From NCBI GenBank assembly GCA_028023455.1, contig JAQFVV010001068.1, positions 1-64,000 on the forward strand: DNA of 64,000 nucleotides, written 5' to 3'. The notes beneath the pieces are model-generated. The model was not told the DNA's origin. It made no database searches and saw only the letters and a program-made list of their open reading frames with translations. The translations under genes were made by a program, and so were the position numbers. This stretch comes from Epiperipatus broadwayi. Taxonomy: Eukaryota > Onychophora > Udeonychophora > Euonychophora > Peripatidae. Below, piece after piece: positions 1-12,109 of this stretch; within the stretch, counting starts at the first letter, position 1, and every line of letters begins with the position of its first letter.

Positions 1-414
1 ATTAAACACTTTATATATTATTATCTCTGCATCTCCACTGAGCTAGTGACTTGGGCTAATGGTCTAAATTTAAAATAAAGTGGGATCTTAACAGTGCGTA
101 TCTGCCTACTCTATAAAATTTCTAGGTTCAAATGCCTGAGATGGTGCCCTGTAGTGCAGATTACGATAAGACACTGTTTGATCACCTTTCTCCTTGACTG
201 TTATAATATATATACTTAGGCAATGAAGTAAATTTTCTTTAATACAATTCTCTTAAATAACAAATTGAAAAAATTGAATTTATTATAAAGCACTAAACAA
301 TATATTCTGGCTAAATAAATTCACCATAGATCAAACTGCTACCATCCCAGCCATAAAGCATGATGATTACATTCGCTTGTATACATAATGTCAAAAGAAG
401 CATCAAATGCCTCA

Positions 415-612
415 TCTAAAATGTCTGAATTGATCTAGGAGGGGGAGCAACTACAGAAATGGAAACATCATTTCAGGGGCATTGCCAGAGAATTCAAATG
501 AGCAATTGAGGATTTATCAGAATAGAATGAGGAGAATAAAGATAGACTGTATCCATGAGGACATTATTAATGCATTCAAGGACTTTAATCAGGGTGATTT
601 GAAGTTTTAATG
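415..612 (+). pseudogene. LINE fragment, region just before the RT domain
   Basis: Conceptual translation in two frames gives a stretch with the pattern EGEQLQKWKHHF, then after a frameshift near 480 a stretch including EQLRIYQNRMRRIKIDC and IINAFKDFN. In RTE and related LINEs the linker between endonuclease and reverse transcriptase has this shape: an 'EQLxRWxxHF' motif followed about 40 residues later by 'eeI..AiK.LKnGKAPG'. An in-frame stop sits after MSELI. No endonuclease or catalytic RT motif is seen nearby, so this is a short dead fragment. It may come from the same family as the RTE copy at the far end of the window, but that part of the protein is missing there, so the link is an inference. 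Confidence 0.4.
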
Positions 613-613
613 C

Positions 614-2527
614 ACTTACATTTGGAATAGTCCATTATGTTTGATGTAACATAGTACAGGAAAAATGGTATTAAGTTAGATATGATTTTTTATGTAAATA
701 AATTTTAGGTTACTTTCCTCCATAGTGACTAACCACCATGAATGATAAGGTAAGAATTTTCTGATATTATTCCATATTAAGTGCATGCACTATTACAGGA
801 CAGAGTTTGTGTTAATTGTTTATTTAATTTAGTTTATTCAGTGTGAATGAATAATGTTTTTGTATGAACATTCCTTTTCTATCAACTGTACATAGATAGA
901 GGGTCCCAAAGCAGATAAAACAGCAATCATTGGAATTCAACGATGAAGCTCTTATGTATATATTTGCATATTATGCTATAAATTAACTAATCAGCTTTGC
1001 AATCATTGTAATGATTAATCAATGATATTTTTTGTTAAATTTACTTGTTTTGTAAATATTTTATGTTTTGTTATGTATATTCACTATGGAAGAGTTTGAA
1101 TAATAAATATATCTAGTCATTGATATGGTGGAGATACATACTTGGCACACATATGTACAAACATATTTTTAATCATGTTAAAAGAGTGTCAATTTTACCT
1201 GTTATCAAATAAACATTCTCAGATTGATTTAAATTATCAAATTCCATACACCTATCCATCAATTTATTTGACTATACATGCACACACATACAAATTATTG
1301 TTATAAGTAACACAGCTATAGGGCTGAATGTATTTAAAGCTGTTCAATGAGAACCTATATAGAGGTGTGGATAGTTGCTATATAAAGTAAATTTATCTCT
1401 GAAGAGAGACAAAATCATCATTCTCCCTGAGTTTGAATACTGAGGCATAATAGAAAATCTGAAAGAGGGGTGAGATATGAATAAACTAGCCTAAATTGTG
1501 TCTGGATTTAATGTATAAACTTAGAGATAACCACTGTAAGTAAATACAATCATTGGTTAGATATTTAATCTCATCATTCACAGCATCTCACCTGAACACC
1601 CTAGAATCTGGACATAAAGCGAGATGCATTCCTCTTCCTTTTCTGGTAAAAAATCTGGACTCATTATATATATATTTCATGCTTAACCAGCACTTATCAG
1701 CTGGTCCAGATCAACATGAAATATGTACATTGAAGAACATTTAGCTTTTTCAGCATACATGTAAACATGTGTATCAGTATTATAAATTGGAGTGAATGAC
1801 TGAAGAGAGCTTGAAAGCTTGGGATCAAATCCTTCTAATTATATCCAGCTTAAGAGTATATATATTATATTTATATTTAAATATATCTGTAATAATAAAG
1901 GCTATAACAATACTCATTAGTATTCAATCAATTAGCAAGGGAATTAAAGGAATTTAGCAGGATTTTTTTTAGTTGTACTTTCTAATTAATAAAAGATTGA
2001 TACTTATTTATTGGCCAATAGCTAGAGAGCATGTTTGGCTTACTACTTAAAAAAAAAATACTATGTTTATTTATAAATCTTCATGAATTATCTGAAGAAA
2101 AGGATTTAACCAGATGTTAAATTCAGATCATAGAGTTACTAGGGTGAAACTAATATGCCATAAGTTCCTTAATCATAAATATATCAAAGATTTTCATTGT
2201 TAAAAGATAAAATTAATATAGATTTGAAAAAATATTATATCTAAATCCATGATGATCTGTCCATTTTTAGTGGAGAACTTTTTTAACTTTTTGTGGATTT
2301 CAGAATCTGTACCAATCTGATCTGTTTTGTTCTGATTATGAAAATTTTCATTATTGAGGCCTTCTCATGTGTTTTACTTTCATATGCATTAAGTCAAATA
2401 TGCTAATATTCCGCTGATACAGAGAAAATTATTTCTTAAGCAAATTTTAAATGCTTAATATTTAAGACTATGTCATCATTGTTTCCTTCTATAAAATCTA
2501 ACTGAACTAAAATTTGTTACTTATAAA
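614..2527. other. non-coding, nothing recognised
   Basis: AT-rich sequence full of stops in all frames. A stretch near 1665-1715 (tttcatgcttaaccagc) resembles part of the SINE-like module found at 20.2 kb and 43.2-43.8 kb. A B-box-like string (ggttcaaatgcc) occurs near 125-136. Neither is complete enough to call as an element. Confidence 0.4.
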
Positions 2528-2529
2528 TA

Positions 2530-2648
2530 TTTATGCATTTCTTTAGTATGCCTCCAGATGGCCTTGCAATCAGCTAAAATATTTGAAATTTATGCATTTC
2601 TTTAGTATGCCTCCAGATGGCCTTGCAATCAGCTAAAAATATTTGAAA
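2530..2648. repeat. recent 59-bp tandem duplication
   Basis: Two adjacent copies of one unit start with ttatgcatttctttag at 2531 and 2590. Both contain tatgcctccagatggcc and cagctaaaa..tatttgaaa. They differ essentially by one A in a short A-run, so the duplication is young compared with the surrounding elements. Confidence 0.95.
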
Positions 2649-3180
2649 GCCAAATCTCATTGTTTATATTTTAGTGTGATATGATATCAAAGTTTGTCAT
2701 ATGGGAATTTATTGGTTAGTATTATTTAAATTTTGTGTGAGAATACCTTGAATATATATATAATTTATAATCTCACATTTCATCATTATCCAACCATCTT
2801 TAGAAGTTAAAAAGTAATCCTAAATGATGAAATAATGCAAGAAAGTTAATTTAAATTAATAAAAATAGCACTAAAGTTTCATTATCACTACAGTTAATAC
2901 ACATTAAAATATCATTGTTTAATGTAATTTTGATTGTAATTATAATTAGTAATTGTAAACTGAAATCACAGCATCTTATACTATATATAGTATACAGTTT
3001 AAAAAGGTACCTATCTTAATACTTAATTATAGCTAAAGTTTATTTTGATAAATACGTAGAAATTCTCATTATATTTTCAATATTTGATATATAATGTCTG
3101 TGAAAATTTTATAATATATATATATATGATAAAAAAAAACAAGTTATTTTTTTTAATCTGCCTATAGCTTGCATTTTATA

Positions 3181-3302
3181 ATCACAGATGGAGCTTTACC
3201 AATAGCTCACACAAGCTTGTTTACAAAAAATGCCGAGAGAGAATCGAAAATTCAATATCTCTTTTAAATTGAGTGAGCTATTGGTAAACCTCCATCTGTG
3301 AT
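3181..3302. mobile_element. 122-bp MITE with 30-bp terminal inverted repeats
   Basis: The left end 3181-3210 (atcacagatggag...) and the right end 3273-3302 (...ctccatctgtgat) are inverted copies of 30 bp with one mismatch. The 62-bp interior has no coding potential. The right side runs into an AT-dinucleotide tract and the left side ends in ttttata, so a TA-type target site is possible but its duplication cannot be delimited. The superfamily is unknown. Many Tc1/mariner-like MITEs have this size and a TA target, but that assignment is only a guess. Confidence 0.85.
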
Positions 3303-3649
3303 CATATATATATATATATATAATGTCCTTGTAAAAAAAACAGTTATTTATAATAATATATTAGTGTATTTAAATTCATACTCACTTTCCATGGGTAATG
3401 CAAAACAATCACTATAGAACTATCCTTTATAGTTATAGTGATCATTAATATTTGGATCCAAAACAGGATATTTCTGAATCCAAAATGAGACATTTTTGAA
3501 ATGCATTTTTATAACAGAAAAATGGGCATAACAGTTGTTTATTAATAACATATTTTACATAAAATAAATCTAAAAGCTAAAGATAATGAATGATATAACA
3601 AAACAAAAAAAAACAGAAGAAAAAAACTCTTTTACTGTAATAAGTACCT

Positions 3650-4251
3650 AACGAATAAAAAATGAAAATAATTTAATGATATTTTTCTGTTTGAAATTTG
3701 TTTTATTAAGTCTTCTTGACTCTTGAAAAAATTGTAAAATTCCATTCAATCCATCACAATTTTTGTTGCTAACGTTAATCTTAATTGGGGTTTTTTCTGG
3801 AATTCATATTCTATTAAATAATGAAAATATTTTTTTTACTGATGCATTTGTTTTTGGAAAACATAGTATATATTCGAGAATTTTTGTCATTTTTTGATGA
3901 ATTATTTTTCATTCCACTCTTCTATTTTTCAATAATTCAGAAAATAGTTTTCCATCTTCATTTATTTATATTAAAGAAATGATTTTTTGTTACATATTTC
4001 ATGGTTTCTTCTACTTCATTCTCATTTATTTTAGATTTTAATGAACATAATTCCATCAGTTTAAATTCTTTATAATGATTAATGCATTGATTGAGATACC
4101 CACAAGTATCATAAAAATTATGTAAATATTTTTTCAGTTCAATTTTTACATTATCATTTTCCACTTTTTCAATTTCTTCTTTAGCTTTCACTAGCATAAA
4201 TAACATTTCTTTGCTAGTTAGATCAAATATTGCAGTCATAACTTCAAACAC
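3650..4251 (-). pseudogene. hAT transposase C-terminal relic
   Basis: A 97-residue open stretch (4251 to 3958, minus) continues through frame breaks to about 3650. The later part reads 'LCFPKTNASVKKIFSLFNR' and then 'EKTPIK'. This matches the hAT C-terminal dimerisation region, whose usual pattern is small-residue-rich 'P.SNA..ERiFS..n....' followed by 'R..l....l.a.l'. The N-terminal part is helical and lysine/glutamate rich. The BED finger and the catalytic aspartates are not visible upstream, so the piece is truncated. It is unrelated in detail to the hAT at 17.3-20.0 kb and probably represents a different hAT family. Confidence 0.6.
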
Positions 4252-6439
4252 AGAAATTTTACCGCTTTTCCATTTTTAAAAATGTTTTATGGCATTGATG
4301 TGAGTCTGTGAATTTAGGAAGTGTAGCCATATTTGGGTTCTTGAATTTTCAAAGAATTCTGTATAATTTTAGGATGTTTATTTTGATTTAAAAAAGATAA
4401 GCTGAAGCCATTTGTGAAAATTGATCATTTTGTTCAAACTGAGATTTTTTAAATTATGCAAATAAGCTGGCCACATATTTAATCCTGATAACTTTGATAT
4501 AGTGTGGAGGAAAAAGAGATAGAGAGGAGGTGTGTATGTTTACAATTCAAACCATGACTTCAACCAATATACCAATAACAATGAAATCAAAATTAGAATT
4601 TTAATTAAAAGAATTTGAGTTATGTAATATCATTTATATTAAACAATTCTAAGATTCTTACACAGGTTAGATTGTGCTTTTTTAATTGAACAGAAATATT
4701 TTATATTCTGTCATTTGATCCAATCTTTCCACTCCTTAGACAGGAATGATATAGCATAATCTGTCAAAATAACCTAGGCTTCTCAATCACTACAAACTGT
4801 GATTCCTACAAACACCTAATTACATTTCTAGCATTGGTTTTGGTCACCAGATATTCCCTCATGAATTTACAAAAAACATTGTGACAAAAATAAACAAACT
4901 TCTTAAATGGTGGTTAAGATCCATAGAAATCTATGGTTAAAAGATCATTGACAACTAGCTAAAATTGACTGTAATGTCCCAGCATATGTTTTGTTAGTGT
5001 ATTTTGATCTTAAACAGATCTCACAATATTTGAGCCTGTTCATTATGGATGTATACCGTCCAAGACAGTACAATATTTGGCAAACAAAATCTACCTTTTT
5101 TGGGACTGTGGTTCCCATAAAGACAATGCACAATATAATAAATTAGCCAATTTCTAATATGTAATAATATCACCATCCTCCATGATTGTTTATGGTCTAT
5201 CCTAACTTTATAATGTAACAAATTTTGAATAAACCTATACCTTAATAAATTCTATCTTCTCATTCAAATATTGAATAGTGGCATTATATTTTGAATCTTG
5301 CAGTTGTAAAGCTAATAATTTTTTAAAATCATTTTCAATCGAATAATCAACTCCCAGAGAGATGACTGTGATGAAAATATTATCTATATTTACATGACAT
5401 TGTTTTATTTTGACAGTATTCCTACTTAGAATATTTGCTACAATATTATCTTTTCCTTTACTTTACTGTATCTTTTATAATTCAATTGTTTTTAATTTTC
5501 CTTTTTCTGAGTCAATGTAATATTTGATAAAATGAAAATACACCCAGAAAAGATAGTTTTTTAATAAAAATAATTAGCTTTATTATTGCCTAGCATGCTT
5601 TATTAAGTGCATCCAATCTGTTTGCAATGCTGCATATTATGGGGAGTCAAGGGCTAATTTGTTAACAAGACATGCCCAACACAAATATTCATATAATATA
5701 GCCTTCAGAGACAAAGAACACACTTTAATATTAACAGACCATGAACAGAAAACTAGTCATAGATCCAAGCCAACAAAATCAGAGATAGTGTACACACACA
5801 CAGAGAGAGAGAGGGTAGAAAGAGTAAGATTAAAAAAGCATATGCAATAGCTGGTGATTGCTTTTTTATTAATAAAAAGAAACAAGTGTATCCATTTCAA
5901 AGAAATGGGCTATTTAAATATTCAAATTTAAATTTTAAATTAAAATTGAATATGTAAACAGTTAATTAAGCATTAATATATAGAACCATTTAATCACACT
6001 ACTATATAGTAAAAATATATTGAAAGCCATGCTAGATAGAAATAAAGCTAAATATTATTTTAAACTGTATCTTTTCTGTGTGTATTTTCATTTTACCAGA
6101 TAATACTGTATCTTATAATTAAATTGCTGAAAGAATAAACTCCACACCTAACTAGCTTTTCATTATTAAATAGCTCAGATTGATAAACACTTGTGATCTA
6201 TAATAACTATTATTTCAGACCCAAGTAGATATTGCCAGAGCTTCTAAAAAGCCTATGTGACAGCCAAGCTTCTTTTTCTGTGGTGGTATAGTGCAATTTC
6301 ACACTCTTCAACAATCTACTCAAGAAATATAGACATGAGACTTCTTTTCATGGTCCAATTGGAATAAAACTACTGTCTGTTTGTATATAAAATATTTCTT
6401 GGAAATGAGGATAGGTTTATACAGTATTTAAAAAAATTG
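4252..6439. other. non-coding or unrecognised decayed sequence
   Basis: Several short open stretches occur here (minus strand near 4945-5221, plus strand near 5659-5850), but none shows a recognisable motif or coding continuity. A CA/GA simple run lies near 5795-5815. The 3' LTR expected for the gypsy relic that starts at 6450 was not found in this interval. Confidence 0.4.
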
Positions 6440-6449
6440 ATTTTATTTT

Positions 6450-7180
6450 CTCAAATTCAATAAAGTGGTTTTCAGTCTATTTTTAATATTTCTTAACAAT
6501 TTTAGTAAATGAATGGTGTCATAAGCAAAATTTTCATAGAACCTATGGTAGAAATTGCAAACACCAAAGAAAGAACATAATTACTTTTTATTTTCCAGAA
6601 AAGGAAAATTCTGAATAGATTTAATTTTATAAGGATGCAGTTTTATCCCATAAGATTCTACAATGTGTCCCAGAAAATCTATCTCCTTAACAGCTATCCT
6701 ACTCTTTTTAAAATTTATCGATAGGTTTTTCTTCACATTCTCTTAAAAATATATTTAGATGATGAAAATGTTCCAAGATGTCCTCTGAAATGATTACAAC
6801 ATCATCTGCATATATGGTTATAATTCCCATGACTTCATGAGATAATACATTCTCCAAACATCTGAGTAAATCATCTCCACTGTTCACAGGTGCAAAAAGC
6901 ATTCTTTCAAAAACATATAAATAGTCTTTGTATTTAAATGCAGTATACTTCTGATTATCTTCATGCAAGTATATCTGCCAATAACTTGCTGTTGAGTCAA
7001 TTGTATAAAAGATATTTTTGTCTTTAAATATAATTAATAATTCTTGCACAGTAGGAGGAACATTGCATTTTATAATCATTATTTGATTCAAGAACCTTGC
7101 ATAAGCAAACAGATCCATCCTTTTTATAGATGATTATCAATGGGCTATTATATGCTGAGAAGCATTTTTCTGATATAATT
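6450..7180 (-). pseudogene. pol: Gyp1 Ty3/gypsy reverse transcriptase and start of RNase H
   Basis: The minus-strand stretch 7118-6708 carries the RT core in order: a substrate-binding block (residues 37-52) with IDSTASYWQI, which keeps the first catalytic Asp, then TAF, then an 'RMLFAPVN' block replacing the usual RMPFGL.NAP, then IYADDVVI with both catalytic Asp residues. YADD replaces the YLDD/YIDD usual in gypsy elements. After a frame break, 6707-6450 continues as FLGHIVESYGI and 'FFGVCNFYHRFYENFA', the RT thumb and tether before RNase H. Upstream (7180-7119) a frame-shifted 'SPLIIIYKKDG' matches the start of the RT domain. The element stops near 6440, so RNase H is truncated and integrase and 3' LTR are missing. 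Confidence 0.9.
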
Positions 7181-7318
7181 TTCCATTTGACCATTTGATC
7201 TATTTGATTCTGTACATCAGCTTTGTATTGCTGAAAGATAGGATAGCTTTTACATTAAAAAACCTATAGTCCTTCAAGCATATCTTATGTACATACCTCT
7301 TTATCATACCAGGTTTTT

Positions 7319-7870
7319 TTAATAATACATTGTTTTATATCTACAGAGTAATTGGTAAAACTTTTTCTTAAAGTTGTCATCCAACTCAGTAGATTCACAT
7401 ATTTTTATTTGTAAACTTAACTCTGTAGAGTTATTTTGAATGGCTAATAAATTGAAATTTTGACTGGGTCTAAACTTACATTTTTCCCTTTTTAAAATCA
7501 ATTCTTGGTTAACATAGATCAATAACGTATTCAAACTGATTCATGAAGTCAGATCCTATTATAACCTCTTAAATAAGTTCAGACATGATCAAAAATATTT
7601 GCTCTATAGTTATGGAACTAATCCTAACACTTAACAAGATCTATTGAGCAAACAATTTTGCCTTATGATCATTGGCCATAATAACTTGAATTTGCATCAA
7701 CAATAGCATGGGGATTTCAAAGTTTACTTTAAAAAGTTTAGCATACAATCTTTCCAACATAATCGAAAATTTGGCTTTCTAAATCCAGTAAAGCTTTCAT
7801 TAGTGTACCCTGAATAATGATATTAATTTCTGCACAAATGTTATCTACATAATCTTCTATTGCCCTATCA
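7319..7870 (-). pseudogene. Gyp1 aspartic protease and protease-RT linker, inactive
   Basis: Reading on the minus strand from 7870, the translation passes through 'IIIQGTLMKALLDLES', the place where retroelement proteases have the active site ALLDTGS or similar. Here the D-T/S-G triad reads D-L-E, so the protease is dead. A later 'IIGSDFMNQFEYVID' corresponds to the conserved 'iLG.Dfl......iD' block. It is followed by a 71-residue open stretch (7534-7319) typical in position and composition of the linker leading into RT. Stops and frameshifts break the region several times. Confidence 0.65.
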
Positions 7871-7989
7871 TAATCATTATCTTCAGTTTCAAAATTCAAT
7901 GAGGTTAAATAAATTAATAATATTGTTGCTCCCCAAATTTATGATGCTACTAGGCTCCTGTGGAAAGGAACATTCCAATGAGGCCCGTT

Positions 7990-9019
7990 TTAATTTAAAG
8001 AACTAGTTTTAGGCCTAGCCCCAAGCATTTTCACATGTGTATTCTGTGATATGCTGACAGGATAACTTCCTGCTACACATGCACCCTTTTCTACTTTATC
8101 ATAACTTTTATGATTGCTCTTACTGCCATTTACATATGGAAAAACCTTATGATTCTTATTATTCACATAAAATCTATTCACTCTATTGCCTCTATTTTTT
8201 TTTGCACCTACCAAATTTAATAGAAGAAACATTATATGCTTCATTATTCTTATTATACTTATGATTATTTTTTACAGGTACCTCACTTGCCTCAAGCACT
8301 CTGAGTATTTCAGATACTTCTTTGACAGTATGGCTGTCAGCAGCAATTAAAGTTTGCTTAATGTTCCTTGGCAAGTTTCTCCTAATTATCCAAATTATTT
8401 GGTTTTCTGATAATGGAAATGAGCAGCATTTTCAATTTAACTGCCTGCATTCAGAAAGAATTAAGTTTATCTGCCTTTATTAGGACTACACTGATCCTGA
8501 CTAATCTGATACTTCATGTTGTCCTGCTTGTCTCCCCCCCCCCCCAAATTATTCACCAGGATGTATGAAAAATCCCCATGTTTCTGATTTTTTAAAAAAT
8601 GATTTCCCTCAATGTTTAGCAGATGAACTTGAAGAGATTTCTGACTATAAATAGTTTATCAATCTCACATAAATAACTCAATGAGAACAGCTCTTCTGAG
8701 GCACTTAAATATTCTACAGGATTCTCATCCTATTTCCATTTAAAAAGTTTAAGCTGTATAAATCTAGCTATGTTGCTATTTCATCCTTTCATTTTTAATT
8801 TCCTCTGAACTATGCAACTGTTTACTATTCTCCTCACCATAATGTGACAATATATCATAATCAACTTAAAAGTTTATCCTCTCTATATGTTCATCAGTAA
8901 GTTTGACAAGGGTACTCTTCATTCCTTATATAATATCTTCTAACATAATAGATATCTTATTATTCATAATTATCTATTGCTCCTCCAAATATTTATGTAT
9001 CTCCTGCTCTAGAAATTTA
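7990..9019 (-). pseudogene. gag: Gyp1 Gag, capsid and nucleocapsid part
   Basis: Two overlapping minus-strand open stretches (8374-8192 and 8244-7990) lie directly upstream of the protease relic. The first contains 'MPRNIKQTLIAADSHTVKE', like the end of gypsy capsid domains ('LP..ir..l......tl.e'). The second is rich in Lys, Asn and His and ends before the protease. No intact CCHC knuckle is seen. From 8375 to 9019 the minus strand holds further broken Gag-like sequence (for example 'ENPVEYLSASEELFSL') with many stops and a run of C's near 8535. The assignment rests mainly on position between coiled coil and protease. Confidence 0.5.
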
Positions 9020-9813
9020 TTATTGTCTTCCACTGTAAATTTCTTTCTGCTTTTTGTTACAGCTTTCTAATTCCCATAAAGACAATTTATAATTATCTAA
9101 CCTGTCCCTTAAATCATTTAACTTTCCTGGTCTTACTTGCTCAATACTGTTTAATTTTTTTGGCATGCCCTTTAAATCATTGAGAAAATCCTGGCATACT
9201 TTTTGCAACTTATTTATTTCATTATCAGCCTTATTATGTTTTTTCCATGCCTCTTTGTATATCTTTCAATTCTATTTTAATATTATTTACTTCTAATTTT
9301 GATTTTTCCTGGTCATTTTTATAAGCTTTCTCAATTTTCATACATTTTAAATCCAATTCTTTAAACCCAACTTTATATGTTTTCATTTCACTACTTAAAT
9401 TTTCAAATCTGACTTTTAACCTTTCTTGTGACTTATCCAATTGGTCTCTCAATTCATTAAACCTACTCTCACATTTAAAACCAGATTCTTTAATTTAACA
9501 TCCAAATTGCATTTGAATTCTTCAAATTGTAGCATTTAACTCAATTTTACAGAAGTCTAGCTTATTATTGGATTGCCCTGAGTCTACCTTTAATTCTCTG
9601 ATATCTTCTTTTAATTCTTTACTTTGGACTTCAAACTTATTATTCAATTCTTCTCTTAGTTCTTTATTTTCTCTACATTGAATTTCAAATCTATTATTCA
9701 TATTCTCCAAATTTATTATTCATTTCTCTACTTATATCTTCCATCATTTTTTTCAACATTCTCTGAATACCATTAATAGATCCTGCTAACATTTCAGCAT
9801 CATTGGTTTCCAT
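9020..9813 (-). pseudogene. gag: Gyp1 Gag N-terminal coiled coil
   Basis: From an ATG at 9813 the minus strand reads METNDAEML and then a long heptad-like series of charged residues. It continues across frameshifts through three open stretches (9710-9522, 9452-9234, 9208-9020). Repeated 'LREELNNKFE' and 'ELKEDIRELK'-type segments indicate a coiled coil of at least 200 residues. Some invertebrate gypsy families place such coils before the capsid. The start is chosen because it lies downstream of the primer-site-like sequence at 10122-10140 and because no earlier in-frame Met continues into the coil. Confidence 0.6.
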
Positions 9814-10121
9814 GCTTGCTTTATATATATATAAACCAAAAATAATATCCTCTCTTTAACCAAAACAAATTATGAAAATACTTTAAATTATCGATAAAAA
9901 AAACTGCAAGAGAATGACAATAATAACGAAATTATTTTTTTTAATTAATTAAAGCGTACAAAATATTCCTTTATCTACTATTCAAACAAATTCTTTTAAA
10001 ATGTTTAGAATAAATTACGACTACCTATAAAATATTATTACTATATACAAGATATAATTTTATATTCCTCTATTGATCTAGATATGAGACTCTTACCTCT
10101 CTGATTTTGATCTTTGATTAA

Positions 10122-10150
10122 TCCCAAGTTGTTTGCACCATTTGTAACAG
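10122..10150 (-). promoter_or_regulatory. Gyp1 primer-binding site and 5' LTR edge
   Basis: On the plus strand, cccaagttgtttgcacca ends at 10140. It looks like the 3' end of a tRNA-Lys-type primer (…GTTGGGCGCCA in animals) with substitutions. Two bases further on, tgtaacag begins at 10143, which would be the TG/CA edge of the LTR in minus orientation (…CTGTTACA). This places the 5' LTR to the right, somewhere in 10143-11088. Its outer end could not be located and no matching 3' LTR exists, so the call is tentative. Confidence 0.45.
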
Positions 10151-11088
10151 AATAAAAATAAGGGCCATGAAAGAATGGTCCTGGTTTAAAAAGTCTCGCA
10201 AATTATAGCGTCATTTGTAACAGAATGAAAATAATAAACTAAAGTCAATATCAATCAATGAATAACAATCTAACACTTAAGTGTATCAAATAATGATAAT
10301 CTTTATTGTAACCTCATAGATTCAGATAGCATTTAAAACGGATAGAAAACAAATAAAATCATTATTTTAAGCTACCCTAAAATATAAGCGTTATTTGCAA
10401 TAGGTTAAAGACAAAGCAATGAAACCAAACATCATTATATTATAAAGAATGAACTATGCCCATTATATAAACCATTTATAATAAAATGAAAATAATGACA
10501 AAGAATTAGCCAGATAAACTTTAATATTCCTTATGAATCAAAACACTTTTTATAATAATACAAACTTATATTAAAATTTAAACGTTATTTATATTTAAAC
10601 AAAATGATTCATGATGGATGAGATAATAATTTAATACATCGTACTAATCTAAAATATCAATGATATCTAAACAAATATATGATTCACTAATTGATTTCTA
10701 ATAATAATTAAATAAAAATTTAAAAAATGCTAACTTAGCCACGCGATTCCACTAATACCAATATGCTCTTATTAATTAAATCAATTATAATAAGATTAAA
10801 TATTCGATAATAATTCAAATTTAATTAACCTAACATATCTCTCCACTTTCATCAATTTATAATACTAGAAAATAAAATCATCTTATTAGATAATATTAAA
10901 ATTTATAATATTCAATCACATCAATATATAAAATAAACGATAGATTCATATTTGTTGCTTATTGAAACACAATTGACAAATTATATCCAATTTCTCTTCA
11001 GTTTAATAAAGCTAAGTTGTTAAAACTTTAGACTATAATTATCAAAATATATGAAATATTATTAGTGGTTATCTAATCAAAACTGCTA
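10143..11088 (-). other. probable Gyp1 5' LTR territory, outer limit unknown
   Basis: Non-coding AT-rich sequence between the Gyp1 LTR edge and the Gyp2 3' LTR. Weak copies of 'catttgtaacagaatgaaaataa' style strings recur near 10137, 10209, 10465 and 10575, which could be degenerate subrepeats of an LTR. No end or target duplication is visible. Confidence 0.3.
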
Positions 11089-11271
11089 TGTGCAAATAAT
11101 AATTAATGGTTAATATTAAATAACTTTAATTATACAATCCCTTAAACATTTAATTATTTACACATAATTATTACATCAAATGGCCTTAAGGCATAAAAAA
11201 TAATAATAAAGATTGGTACGACCTTTAAGGAGTCCTAACTGACTCTATTCACATTTGGAGGCCAAATCCCA
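11089..11271 (-). repeat. Gyp2 3' LTR
   Basis: Shares long blocks with 13867-14053, for example tgtgcaaataataa at the left edge, aataataataaagattggta in the centre and gagtcctaactgactct near the right. The element reads on the minus strand, so this is the downstream LTR. Between it and the integrase end (11272-12110) lies about 840 bp of non-coding tail. Confidence 0.85.
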
Positions 11272-12109
11272 TCCTTGAAGTCACTGTGGATAAGGAAACA
11301 TTCGGCTCAAATATATACCCATGTACACAGATGGATCTCCAAGAATAAAGTGAAGTCTTCCTCGATCGTTTCATACTCATGCAGTTCATTGTTTTCCAAT
11401 CCCAGCTATGATTGACTGGTTCTCTGCACGTCCGCTCAGGTGATTATTTCCTCATGCTTCATACAGGCAATTAGTTATTATCTTTGCCTTTAATAAAATA
11501 GTTATTTGTGTAGATTGTCATTATCTAAAAGAATCTACTTGCATTCCTTTTAATTGTTTCACTTGTTTATTGACATTTCTACTGTACTAATTAGACCATT
11601 ATTTATTTTGGGGGTTTAATCTTTTTTATCTAATTAAACTATAACTTTTAATTTCTACTTAAAAGAATATATCTTTAAAAGTTCTTAAATATTTTTACTT
11701 ATAACTTTTATCTGTCTAAAAGTTTCTACATATATATATGTGTATGTAAGAAAATATAAACATACACATGAATAACATTACCTCTCCCAAGTTCAGAGAT
11801 CAGTTTTTAACCTCTGAACTTAATACGTAATCTTTAAGATTTGTGGGTGTTTTTATTGTCCTTTTATCCTGCATTTGCTGTTTATTTTCTGCTTTCATTG
11901 ATGTGTTGTCTCTTTGTATCTGATCGTCAGTATCCATTGTTCTGTGTAAGTCAGGTGATATATCTTTGCTTTCATCTTTGCACAGTTAGTTGATGTGTTT
12001 TTGAAGTATTTCTCCGATCTTAATTCAAACTGCAATCACTTGTTTCGATAAATGCTGAATAGCTTTCGCCTATGACCAAAACTTATTAATATTATTTTTT
12101 ACCATAATT

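Noticed and set aside
4945-5221. Two overlapping minus-strand ORFs of ~62-66 codons
   Set aside because: Different frames, no motif, and no coding continuity beyond chance.
5850-5895. CTGGTGA ... GAAAC with an AT hairpin between them
   Set aside because: The invariant A of the core is G, and no stem I is present.
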